The notes beneath the pieces were generated by a model that searched no databases, was not told where the DNA came from, and saw nothing but the letters and a program-made list of their open reading frames with translations. From Cynocephalus volans (Eukaryota > Chordata > Mammalia > Dermoptera > Cynocephalidae): a stretch of 64,000 nt of DNA. Shown piece by piece: positions 20,629-32,820 of the stretch. The position numbers and the translations under genes were made by a program. The stretch lies in contig NC_084466.1 of the NCBI RefSeq assembly GCF_027409185.1, forward strand, positions 75,622,501 through 75,686,500, written 5' to 3'. The number at the start of each line of letters is the position of its first letter. The first letter of the stretch is position 1.

Positions 20629-21749
20629 TAATGCAATTGAAAGACTGACGTTAGGACACACGCTGGGACCAAAACCTTGAAACTGCACCGTCAAATCAGG
20701 AACCTAGGTTTAATGCTGTTTAAAGAGGACCAGGTCAGGATATTGACCTTGAAAGAGATGCACTCCCCAGGTGCTGGTTGATGGAGTCCTGTTGTGGAGT
20801 GAGAGAGCCCCTTAGGATCTTTGACCCGCTCTGCTTACACAAAGAAAGTGCTAATTCATTTTCTGTTTTCATATATAACCCTAATAAAGCCAGGGGCTTC
20901 TCTTTTCTTAAGGAGATCAAGTAGAAGAAGTTGAATAGGTGTCAAAATATAAATAAAAAAGAAATCCATTTTTCACCTGTGTCTTTTAAAGAAATTTCAT
21001 GGGGATGTTATGCTGCATTGAACTCTCCTTTTCAGTTCTCTCATACCCTGCAGCCTTCCCTGTAACAAACTGTAAGTCTTCCCTGGCTGCAGAGCTGAGC
21101 AGGGCTCTCTTCCCCCTGCCCCCACCCTGCCTGAGACCTTCCTTATTTATATTGTGGAACCTCTGCAGGTTTCTTCCCAATCTTCTGTTCTGTGCCACTC
21201 AATGCATGCTCCAGATTCTACAACAGAAGGATCTAGGCCCTGGACCAGCACAGCCTTGCTGGCAGGCAGGAAGTGGAGCAAGAAGGCTGCTACAGGCTTG
21301 GCTTTATCTCAGGTTTTTGTCTTTTATGTTCAGCCACACTGATCCTGCAGTTTTTTATGAGCCCTACTTTTCTGACCCCAGGAAAGTAGTCTGTCCCATC
21401 ACTGTGATCTTTCCAAATTTAAATTCCTAGAGGACAAGGTCCTAAATATTAGCCACTTTTGAATCACTCATAGTGTGATGCAAATAAGCTATTCTTTAAT
21501 AATCAGAATTCTGATGGGGAAGATTAGATCTAAATGACCTATGGAAAATTTGCAATAAGGGTCTGAATCTCATTGGGTAAGTGTTTAGTTGAGTCGGGGA
21601 TGCCAGGAGCTATTTAAGAGACTGGTATATCTATCCTACTACTTAAGGGTCTTTTCACAGCACCACATTTGTATTGAGCACACATGTAAGGGACTGTTGT
21701 TATGGAAACATGACTCTGAAGAAAATAGGGGATGTTAAGGGGAAGGTAT
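20629..21749. other. unique sequence, nothing recognised
   Basis: No recognisable gene or repeat. The 143-codon plus-strand frame at 20999-21430 has no domain and no supporting context. Confidence 0.45.
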
Positions 21750-21970
21750 TAGTAATAGATATTATTTATTAACACTCACTATATGCTAGGATTCATCATA
21801 TATGCTTGATAGTTTTGATATATATAATGGCCTTAAGATGCAGCTTTTTACCCCCATTTTACAATTGCAGAAATTGAACCTCATGTGAAGAATTTGTCTG
21901 AGGTCATACAGCAAACAAATGGCAGAACATTAAGTTCCACCTGAGCTTGCTTCACCATTTAATCTTGATA
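21750..21970 (-). repeat. MIR SINE, antisense
   Basis: 'acccccattttacaattgca' and 'ggtcatacagcaaacaaatg' are the complement of the MIR core. Confidence 0.65.
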
Positions 21971-22962
21971 CACAAACACATCTATGCATACGTGACTTAT
22001 GTGTCTCATGTGACCGTGTATACTAGATATAGGGTGCAGATCTAATGTACAGTATCTACAGCTAAATGCTTGCATATTTACTTACCAACACGAGATCTCT
22101 ATGTCAGACTAAAGTGGAACTGCCAGGGAATAGAGGCAGGCAGCAGGTTGGGATTGTTGTGACCAGAAGGATCAAATCTCATCTGGAACAAAACTCAGCC
22201 TTAGAGAAAGTTTTCAGCACAACAGAATTGTTAATCGTTTTCCTTTCACAGAACATGCTGCTACTCGTTTTTCAATGTAGTATGAATTTTATAACCAAAT
22301 GTAAGGTAATAATTTCTCATTTAACTTAAAGATGTCCATGAGGCATATAAACTAGCTTTCTACAATAGGGAGGGGAAGAAATAAAAGCAGAGCTTGGAGT
22401 GTGGGCATGGAGGAGAGGAGAAAAGCTCACGTCTCCATTCACTGATCCGTCACTTCTGAGTGTCTGAGAAGGAGGATCCAACATCTCTATCCTCAAGGAG
22501 CTCATTATCTGGATCATAAATCAGGAATAAGATGTGATTCCTGTTCAGTGTTCTCAAGACAGGGAATGCAAAGGAGAGAGCAACACATTTTGCAGATACA
22601 AGGAGAAATTGGAAGGGAAGTAAGTTTTCTGCCATCTCAGAGGATGGATTGGCATTTTAGAATGAAGGACAGGGACAGGACAGTGTGGCGGGAGTTCTCG
22701 CGTGAGCAGAGGTGTTGGGGAAGAGCTGTATGGGCATGTGGGTATGGTTAGTTGAGTACTTGGGGGTTGGGACATAGAAACAAATGGAAGGAAAGCATGT
22801 GGGGTTAAGATTGCTCAGGGCCCTGTTGGAAATAGGAATTACTTTGGATTGTCAAGGGAAAACAAAAGATGTCACTAACACACTGCAACAATAGCAACGC
22901 TGTTAGAGGAGTATTTTTATTTACTAATCGGGCCTCTCTAGGCCAACTGATGGAAGAGCCTA
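21971..22962. other. unique sequence, nothing recognised
   Basis: No named repeat and no gene. Confidence 0.45.
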
Positions 22963-23391
22963 GTGTTAATTTCCTATGGCTGCTGTGACAAATTACGAAA
23001 AAACAGAAATGTATTCTCTTCTAGTTCTGGAGGCCAGAGTCCCCGATGAGTCTCAGGAGGGGTGGTTCCTTGTGGAGGCTCCAGGGATGAATCAGTCCTG
23101 TGTCTTCCCGCTGCTGTTGGCTGCAGCGCTCCTTGGCTTGTGGCATTACCACTACCATTTCTGCTTCCGTCACCACATTGCCGTTGCCTCTTCTGGACTC
23201 AAATCTCCCTCTTCTTCTCTCTTATAAAGATGCTTGTGATTACATTTAGAGCCTATTAGGATAATCCAGGACAACCTTCCCGTCTCCAGAGCTTTAACTT
23301 AATTACATCTCCAAAATCCTTTTTCCCATACAGGATAGTAGATTCCAGGGATTAGAACATGGACTTCAGGGACAATTATTTAGCCTACCGC
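22963..23391 (+). repeat. solo LTR, ERVL/MLT2-like
   Basis: Starts 'gttaatttcctatggctgct' and ends at a 'cctaccgca' close. The interior has 'ctggaggccagag', 'tataaagatgcttgtgatta' and 'ggataatccaggacaacc', as in the LTR at 38803. Confidence 0.65.
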
Positions 23392-25239
23392 AAGCCTCTT
23401 GGCCTCTTGGCCTCTGTTCCTTTCCATAGGGGCTGTTTGATTCTCTAGACATTGCTCAGATATGTTTGGACTCTTGGGCTGCGAATTGCTCTAACTGTGC
23501 AGCCAAGCCACCACGGGCCTTAAGGTGTGTGTCCTTCTGTGGAGGGAATGATCTGGTTGAACAAATGTTGGTATTAGGGGTTGAAGTAAATAGCAGGCTG
23601 GGAATGGCAGCTGCCGATGCAACTCTGACAGCTGAGAAACGCTAGCAATGAAAAGTTCAGTGTGTGTGGAAGAGGGTGCTGGGACAGTTTGAAAATTCAG
23701 GTGGTTGGTGTTGGCACAGAATCAGGTTAACAAGAGTAATGGACAGAGAAAGGACAGCTCTGTAGATACGTTGCTGTGGACACCAAAGTCCGTCTTTCCA
23801 GTTCTGCCTCAGAGCCGTCTTTATTTTTTGTTGTTTTCCACACCCACGTCCAATCTGTCATGTTAGCCTGCTGGTTCTGTGTAACATCCTGTGTTCTCTT
23901 CTTGTCTGATCACCAAGTCGCATCCTTGGGAGGCTCTGATTCTCCACCTGGCCCGTGGCAATCTCAACGCCTCCCAGCAAATCTCGCCAGGCAGTTTTCT
24001 CTCTTCCCTTGAGAACTTGCTGGACTCTTTTCTGATTCAACCCAAACCATTAATCCCCATCACTTTCTCTATGGAAACTTTGTCTTACCTTTATCTCAAA
24101 GCATAGTTGTGCTCCCTGTACTGCTTCGTTTTTCTTGTCTCTCAGAACCTCTCTTTTCTTTAGTCAAAGACAATTCATGGGTTACAGTTTCTGGATCTCC
24201 TGCTTTCCACCTCCCTGTGCCTCACACACCATCCTGCTCTAAGCCCTCCAGCACTGTCTAAAAATACCACCGTCTCTACCAAATCTGTGGCCAAATGAAG
24301 AATCAGCTTTGTCCCAATCTTCCAGCCCCAACAAATGGACTCCAGGGCACTGAATATCTTCCCTCTACTCCTCATGGGCTTGCACTGAAGATGAAATCAT
24401 ACAACAGAAGAGCTGAGAGTAATATGGGAATGCAGGAGGCACTCAGTAAGTGTTAGCAGTTGGTATTATCATTATCAGTACTTGTTTAGTTTAGCTTGCT
24501 TTTGCATTATTTTGTAGACCAGTTCTTTCTACTTTGTTTCATCATTTTTCCTGTAACAAATCCATGTCAGTGTGGACTGCTTTTGAATGTGAGTTCTGTA
24601 ATTCAGTGACTAATATGTTTCGATTAGTGTCTGGCACAGCACAAAGCCCTTAAGGACATTTCTAAAATGTCATTCAAGACGATCGTTCTTTAATAGGAAG
24701 AGAGGAACTATCCTGGTGCCTCACAATATACCTTCGTGTCGTGCTGTAGGAGTCTTTTTAACATAGGGTCATCAGTAGACCAAAAGCATACAAGGACAGT
24801 TTATTAGGAGGGTCTACTCATAGATAGGACCAAAAGGGTTCTGAATTGACTGGACTGCTCATCTTCTTAGTCTTCACACGTCTCAGAGGTGAATGGATTA
24901 CTCATATAAGCAACTTGCATTCCAAAAGTTGTTTCTGTCTTCTTGACCTGATGTGTGAGTTTATCACTTAACAGAGAAAAGAAGATGACCTTTTTAAGAC
25001 TAAGTCCCAAGTGAGAGCTCTTCAGGGTTGAACAGCACATTCTCCTGACCCCAGATCTATCAATGATGCACAGACTTCTGCTCCATCTGCACTCATTGCT
25101 TTAGGGAGCACTGCGTGCTCTTCCCAAGAAACACACAACGATGTCCGCGGGAGTGGGCCAGAGGGAAAAGAAGGACCTGTCCACCTTGCTCACCAGTGTA
25201 TGGTGTGACGCACAACACGGACAGCACATTAATTGCATG
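23392..25239. other. mostly unique; possible L2 tail at 24580-24660
   Basis: The phrase 'tgtctggcacagcacaaagc' near 24630 looks like an L2 3' tail. The rest shows nothing that I can name. Confidence 0.4.
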
Positions 25240-25345
25240 TCATTGGCTGGCTGGTTAGCTCAGTTGATTAGATGCTTGGCCTTCTAACATCAAGGTCAAG
25301 GGTTTAGTTCTCTGTGTACCAGCTGGCTGCCAAAATACAAACCAA
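25240..25345 (+). mobile_element. tRNA-Ile-like SINE, diverged
   Basis: 'ctggctggttagctcagttg' is the tRNA-Ile-like head with box A. 'tctaacatcaaggtcaaggg' and 'agttctctgtgtacc' follow, the last in the B-box position. The order matches the minus-strand copy at 5107. A flank of the form tgcatg-t-catt / tgcatg-a-cgtt on either side may be a decayed duplication. No long A-tail remains. Confidence 0.7.
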
Positions 25346-28300
25346 CCGAATAAGTGCATGACGTTGAGCAAATGAATGGGTGAATGAACTCAGGAATCCA
25401 GGGACCAAAGAGGAGATGTGCCTGCTCTTCCTTTGGAGGTGAGAGCGTGTTTCCTCTTTCTCTAACTCTACTGAGGCTGGCAGGTTAAGCACATCTCCTG
25501 AGCGTCCTCTCTGTAGAAGTCTGCCTTGGGCCTTAAAGCCTCCTAAGAGTAGCAATAGAGCAGAGAGTGCCGTAGCTGCTCCTTCCTCTCTATTCAAGCT
25601 CCATGAGGGCCAATTTATTATACATTAGCTCATTAAAGCCTCTATTCTAATGCAGTTACTATGCCTTTATATTCTCCCTAATGTGCAAATTATGAGGCTT
25701 GCTCAGAATGTGAAAATTGGCCTTTTTTCTCTTCCAAAAAGTTTCCATACAAGCAACGTCTCTGCAACATTATTTAGAAATACATCAGAGGCATTGAAAA
25801 GCAAAGAGAACAAGCATGTTTTCTCACATAGTTTTGCATCAAAATCCCTATTTATTTTTTTAGTGCAAAAAGATATTCCTACGTTATCCCCAAACAAAGT
25901 TTTTAGACAGTGGGTGCAAGGTACTACCCTATAGTGGACTTTTGTTAGGATTAGCTGCCAACATCCATCTATCTTTCCTACATGGGGGAGAATCCCAAGG
26001 AAGATGAAGGGAGGCAGATATCTCCTTTCCCAGCTGTTTGGCTGCTAGAAGGTGGGCAGGTGAACGCACCTTGCCCATCAGCTGTCCTCACCAGGGTATT
26101 GAATCCCAAGCCTGTAATGTTGATATGGGGGAGTGGCTTGAAAGTGTTGCTGTGGTGGTGGCTGTGGTACCCTGGGCTAAGTTGCAGGGTGCCATGGAAA
26201 CAGTATCCTGTGTTCAGTATTGGCCATGGTGTTGGTGCCATTGATGATGATGTGCAGTGACCTGCAGCAATGACAGCTGCAGCATCCTGGCCAGACTCTT
26301 CATAGGGAATGATTTGGGCTCCTCTTCTGGATCTATGGGCATACGTGGTTCCTGCATTTTTCAAACCTGATTCTATAGACTTCTAATTGATACTGCAAGA
26401 GGATAATCTTCCAAAAAATTTTAGTGCAAATCAAATAATGTTAATAAAAATTAAACACAAAAGTATGGTACCTGCTTCCTACACACTATAGTTACAAGTA
26501 AGACTTTCTTTAAACAGCCATAATAATGTACATAAAAATGGGATTTACATATCTGATGAATTAATTGTTGAGTATTTTTTTTTTCATTCTAAGGTTTTTC
26601 TATAAATAGTTAACTCCCCTTTGAATTCTGAATAAAGTAAAGGATAGGCAAAAATTTAATAAATATTTCCATCAAAATAGGCCACAAGAGGACACATTCA
26701 GTCAAAAAACATGTAGGGTTGTGATGACTGTTCCTTGGTTATGTCAGAATCTGGGTTTGTAGATGAGCAGATCCAAATTGGGGAGCCCTGAAGGTTTTTT
26801 TGAGCCTCTGATCTTCACCAGCGAACTACTCTTTAGGTTTTTCCTCCTATGCTTGGAGTCCCAGGGTCTGAACCTCTTCTATTCAGCTTACAATGTCATT
26901 GTGCCCTTCAAATGAAACACTGTGCCTTCTGAGGATAGAGGACAGGAGGTGGGAGTAGTGCAGTTTACAGCCAATTTTAGAAGCACCACCTTTCTTGATT
27001 TGCCTTCATACTGTGTACATTTTGTTTTTCTTTGAAAAATATGTACTGATGATATTTCACTGTAATCAAGAAACCAAAAATAGCTTCTAAATGGGCTTAG
27101 CATTTTTACTCCAGGTGTGGATTTTTTTTATTTTTTATTTTTATTTTTGTCTCAGGCCATGGTGTAAGAATCCACAATCTACCTGGTTGACTAGGTTTCT
27201 GCTGCAATGTCAGATGGTCTTATACATCCTTTCTCTGCATGCACTAAGTTGATATCTTAACTTTTAAATTACTTTTGAGAGAGACTTTACAATAAGTCAA
27301 TGGTGAAAATGAAGAAACATCACTACTCTAGTAATTGATAACACTTCAGTTTATTACATGGAAATTTGGAAGTAGCATTAACAAGAGTAGTAAATGGAAA
27401 GTATTGTCTTTATATTATTTGTGGTTTTCTTAAACCTTTAAATGATCTCAGATAAAGGGAGGAAAAAGTAAAAGTTGACCAGGCATTGATATTTGTATTT
27501 ACATTTCTCCAAATCTACATACCTAAGGAAAAGTTTCTATTGAAAAATGTGTTCAGAAAATGCATGCACATGACATAAAATAGGCATGTGTTTATATCTG
27601 ATGAACTTTACCTTCATAATTGTGCTCATCTATTTTAATACTGATATTGACATTTCAAAAGTATTGAGTTAATTCTAATTTGAGAACCTTTCAATGCAGA
27701 TTTGACATTGCCGGTGTCTTCCTTTGCTTGTAATTCTGGGCGATGAACTGATTCTTCTCTGAAACACACCCTTTTTCCTCAAACCCTTTCACACCTTGCA
27801 AGCACTGTCTACAAAACTTTGCTTTGATTAAGCTGAAGTCCTTGGGTGAGCGCATTCTCGGATTCCTCCCCTGCTACCTGCAAGTTCATCTCCCTGCTCC
27901 CAAATTCAAGGGGGTGAGGGGCTCTCCTACTTTCCAGAATCTTCACTATGAATACTGTCCCTTCCACTCCCCAGAGACCCCTCTATTAGCCGTCCCTTTA
28001 TTTTTTCCTTAACCTCTCTTCTCTACTGACATCCCCCCTCCTGTGCCTCCCACCCACTGTCAACATAGAATCACACGTTCAGTTACCTCCCAGGTGAAAG
28101 GCAAAACACCTGGAGCCAAAACAGCAAAATTGTACTGAGTCCTGATCACCTCTCTCTTCAGCTCTTTGAAGGACAACTCCACCCTCTCTCTCTGTCTCTC
28201 ATATTTTACTCTTACCCTATAATCTGATTTCCAGTCCCACGCAGCTCTGAGGAGGTTCTGACACACGTCCCGCTAAGTGACATTTTTGCTAAAGCTAATA

Positions 28301-28879
28301 GACACATCCCAGTTCATGTCTTGTTAGCACTCTCTGACATTTGCTCCTAGCGGCCACACCCTCTTTCTTCAAACTGTCCTCCTTTGGCTTCCTTGGCATT
28401 TCTTTCTTCAGGTTTTCAACCTTTCTCTGAGGCGCTTCCTACCACTTTTATAGATCTGCACTGTGGGCCAACCTTTGGTGTTACCCAGGGTTATATCCTT
28501 GAACCTATGTTCCCTTCATTGTGACGTATTTTCCATCTAAGCCCATGGTTTCATCTGTGATGGATACTCTCCTGACCCTCCGCACCCCCGGCAATCCATA
28601 TTGTCCATTCAGGTCTCTCTGCTGACTGCCAGTCTCACATCTCCAACATATATGTGATAGATCCAAAACTTAATTTATTACATTTTGCTCCAAGTCTGCT
28701 TTCACCTCCCCCAGTACTGAGATACATCTTAGACATTCTTCTCACACATAACCCCAATTTTCACCATGTTTCTATCCATCACTAAATGTTACTGTCTGCC
28801 TTGGGTCAAACTGTCTCTATTCTCACTGCTACTTCCTTATTTTTAGATTTCGGCCCATATTCCTTCTCCTCTCTCTTTC
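25346..28879. other. unique sequence, unassigned
   Basis: No named repeat. At 25978-26364 overlapping open frames of 92 and 128 codons run on opposite strands over a CTG/GTG-rich block, without a domain or splice context, so I do not call a gene. Confidence 0.4.
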
Positions 28880-29705
28880 TGTAACAGCCTCCTGAGAACT
28901 GATTATGTCTCCTCTCTTATTCCCTTTGTTACAACACTCTTTACAGATGCCAGAGTGGTTTTTTCTAAATCTCAAACCCGATCATGTGACTCCTTTGAAA
29001 GCCATCAAGGTTCTCCAGGGCTTTCAGGGTAAAAAGCCACTTTCTCAGCTTAATACACGGGCCTTTATTTTCTGGACTCTTCTCATTTCTCTGGTTCAAT
29101 ATTTCTCAAAGTGGGTTTCTAGGAATATTGGGGAAAAGAGAGAGAGTGAGTCTAATTTCCTACCATAGGTCTTGGCTACATTAATGTGCACTCCCAGTCT
29201 AGGGGAGGTGGGTATACAAAGTGGTGTGCTCAAGGAATCTCTTTCTTCCAAGGATAATTCCAGAGTTCTGGTAGTCCACTTTACACACGTCAGAACATGC
29301 CCTTCCAGCTTTGTCTCCTGACACTTGTCCTTGCACAGGGTACCAAATGGAAATCCTTGAGGTGCCCAGAATACGTGATGCTCTTCCTCACCTATGTGCC
29401 TTGCACAGTCCTTTCCTCTGCCTGGAGTATCTTTCCCTGAGTTTTGGATCTAAGTAGCTCCTGTTTTTCAGGGTGAGTATCACAGCCTCTGAGCATTTTC
29501 TTCACTTTTCTTCTCTCTTGGGTCTGCTTTTGAACTTCCTCCTCTCTGTGCCCATGAAACTTGGTCACAACACACTCGATCTACTCAAGTCTGACTCTGG
29601 AGTAGTCAGAACCTTGTTCTCCTTGACTCTGTGCCACTGGCATCTAGTACTGCCCAGCACAGAGTTGACATTCAATAACTGTTGAACTCACAGTGAATGA
29701 ATGGT
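28880..29705 (+). repeat. L2 LINE 3' part
   Basis: 'gatgccagagtggtttt', 'cgatcatgtgactcctttg', 'ttctccagggctttcag' and the tail 'cagcacagagttgacattc' are in L2 order. Frames are broken. Confidence 0.7.
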
Positions 29706-31142
29706 TTGATTGAAGAGAATGAAAATCTGACCCAAGGGACAAGGAACAAAATTCTCATAGAAACGTTTGTGATCAGAACAGTGGCTGGAACCAGCTGTGC
29801 ACTCCTCAGGAAGGGAAGACTGGGATTTAAGGGGAGGGGTACAGAGGTTTTGAAGAGTTCTGGAGAAAGGTGAGAGGGAGCAGATGTCCTGTTTGAGGAG
29901 CTGGATTGGCACATGGCATCCTTGAAAATGTCAAACAGATGATTTCATAAAATCAGATTTTTAATATGAATTTTTCCTGATGATAAAAATTATATAAGTT
30001 CATTGTAGAAAATTTGGAAATCACAGAAAAACACAAAGAAGAAAATATAACCTCATTATCCAAAAAGGATCTTTGTTAAGATTTGGGGTGAACTTTCAGC
30101 TCAGACTGAACAATATTGAGTTATAGTGTAATATTATTTTGAAACATACTTTTCTTTATTTAATGATGTGCTATAATCATTTCTCCACATCATTTTATGT
30201 TCTTATATAACGTGATTTTTTAAAATAACTGTTGTGCATTCTATTGTATGCTACCTCCAATTGTGTTTAATCATTATTTATTGTTGGACATTAGGCTGTT
30301 TAAAAACTTTCACTACTTAAATAACATTGTAATGGATATCCTTGTATATGAGGAATTCCTGGGTCAAAGAATTAGTAGATTATGATGATTTTGATTTACA
30401 ACAGCAACTTGTCCCCTAGAAAGATGATATCAATTTATACTTTAATCAACGGGACATGAAAGTGATCATTTTTCATTCAGTCTCATCGGTTGGATTAAAA
30501 AAAATCTCTGAGCTGTTTTGGTGAATGAAAAATGATATCTCCTTTAATTTCAATTTTTTTTTTTTGTTATTAGTGATGGCGGACAATTTCTCATTTGGTT
30601 TTTGACCATTTGTATTTATTTTTTTATAAATTGTCCTTGCCCACTTGTATTGAGATATATATTTTGATTTACTGATGAAGCTATGATGAGATTTAACTCT
30701 TATTATCATTAGAAACACAGAAGTTAGTGCTACTAAAATAGTTAATGATAAATATTACAGATGCCTAAATCGAAAAAGTTAGATGTGAATTAAATCCCTA
30801 ATACCGGATGACATCCATTAAAGAACATTGTAGGTCTCAGGAATGAAATGATAGAACTTTTAGCCAATTAATTGCTGCCCCTCACCTATGTTTCAGAGTA
30901 TATTCTAGATAACTGTGTATGCCCTTATTCCTGTTGTGTTTTGACCATGATCTCTGTTTGTGCACGTTCGTGAAAAAGTATAGGCCTTGGAATAAAAAAA
31001 AACTGGGTCAGAATCTTCATTCTTCTTTACTAGTTTTGTGAATTTGGAATTTAACCATTTTGGAATTTCTTTTTCTTTTCTGTAAAACTGGGTTAGTGAT
31101 ATCAATGGACATGGGGTAGTGTTTAAATTTAGTGAGATAACA
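29706..31142. other. AT-rich; possible ancient repeat at 29960-30470
   Basis: 'gaaaatttggaaatcacaga' and 'ggatatccttgtatatgagg' resemble an old interspersed LINE-type repeat that I cannot classify. The remainder is plain AT-rich sequence. Confidence 0.3.
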
Positions 31143-31875
31143 GTGTCTGGGAAATGCGAATCAAAACCACTTTGAGATATCATCTCACTCCAGTCAGGAT
31201 GGCTAATATCCAAAAGACTGAGAATGATAAGTTCTGGAGAAGTTGTGGAGAAAAAGGAACTCTACACTGTTGGTGGGTTTGCAAAATGGTGTAGCCTTTA
31301 TGGAAAATGTTATGGAGGTTCCTCAAACAATTACAGATAGATCTACTATATGACCCAGCTATCCCACTGCTGGGAATATACCCAGAGGAATGGAAATCAT
31401 CATGCCAAAGGGATACCTGTTCTCCAATGTTTATTGCAGCTCTATTTACAATAGCCAAGAGCTGGAACCAGCCTAAATGTCCATCATCAGATGAGTGGAT
31501 AAGGAAACTGTGGTACATCTACACAATGGAATACTACTTTTCTATAAACAAGAATAACATACTACCATTAGCAACAACATGGAGGGACTTAGAGAAAATT
31601 ATATTAAATGAAACAAGTTGGGCACAGAAAGAGAAATACCACATGTTCTCACTTACTTGTGGGAGCTAAAAATAAATAAATAAATAAACACACACTCAAA
31701 TAAAGGGTGGGGGCGGGGAAGAAGACACAAAAATCATAACAATTCTTTGAACTTGTTCAGACAAATGAACAGATATGATGTGAGGGGGAGGGGAGAGGGG
31801 AAGAGGAACAGGTAAAGGGTCATGAAAATCAACTACAATGTATATTGAGAAGTTAAAATTTAAAAAAAATATTAA
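31143..31875 (+). mobile_element. 5'-truncated L1, older copy
   Basis: ORF2 C-terminus on the plus strand, with an open frame of 120 codons ending at 31669 ('IYTMEYYFSINKN' region and a 'YHMFSLTCGS' end), then a 3'UTR with G-runs (31709-31718 and 31782-31806) and an A-rich end near 31875. This copy has a different, shorter 3'UTR than the family at 11049 and several point changes, so it is an earlier subfamily. No clear duplication found. Confidence 0.88.
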
Positions 31876-32539
31876 GTAAGACAAGGTAGAAAAGGAGTCT
31901 AGGTCAATCCTTAGAACATAGTGGATGTGCTGTAATGAACATCGCAGTTAATAGACAGTATTTTCTGATTGCCTACCATGTATGATTGGACAAAATATAA
32001 TGCATATGCTTGGGCAAAATCCTACCTAATCCACATGAAGGTAGAGTCTGTCTTACCCGGTTGGTTCTGGCTCCAGGTACAAACCTGGGGAGCTAGTGAG
32101 AAGGAGCTGATGTGAGGAAGGGACTAGTTGAGTTCCAGCAGGAGAGGTTCTAGAAACTCTGATCTCCCCAAGGCTGGGCGGCAGCAGAGCCTCTGAGGCT
32201 GAAGGAAGCATGCAGGATCTTCCCACCCTAGAGCTTTGCCCTTGCTGGATTCGATAGATTTTAGACAAAACTTACATTATATTTTCCAGACTGCATTCGC
32301 TTCCCATTAATCCAGTTCCTCTGAGTTGCATCAGTTTGAATTCATCTCTATTTCTATCCTTTTAGATAATTTATCATCCTCTTGGGCTTCTGAAATGTTG
32401 GAGAGCATCTCCCTTTGTCTATTCCTGTTTCCGCTACCTCGTCTAGGTCTTCCTCAGTTTGGGGCTGGGTAAATGTACCTGCCTGCTGCTGGGGGGTTCT
32501 GTCTTTAGTTTCCCCCCATTCCCCACATCTGCACATCAA
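31876..32539. other. unique sequence, nothing recognised
   Basis: No named repeat or gene. Confidence 0.4.
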
Positions 32540-32820
32540 TTTGAGTGCCCTGGTGCTTTTAAAGCCCTCTGTATTCTGGCCCCAATACTTACCTGGATTT
32601 GATCTTAATTCCTTGTATTCTCTAACATGCCCTTTCTGTCCTGCAGCATACAAATCATGCCTATGTTTGATGGCCCTGGAGCTCTTCCTTCTGCTCCCAG
32701 CAACCTATCGAAATCCTAACTACCCCTCAAGGCTTAGCTTGAGGTCTTTCCTCCATGAGTTTTTCTCAGATTCATGTTCATCTCTTTCTTCCTGAATTTC
32801 TGTTCCTGGATAGTGGTATA
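32540..32820 (+). repeat. L2 LINE fragment
   Basis: 'ctggccccaatacttacctg' and 'cctcaaggcttagcttgagg' fit the L2 3' region. Diverged. Confidence 0.45.
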
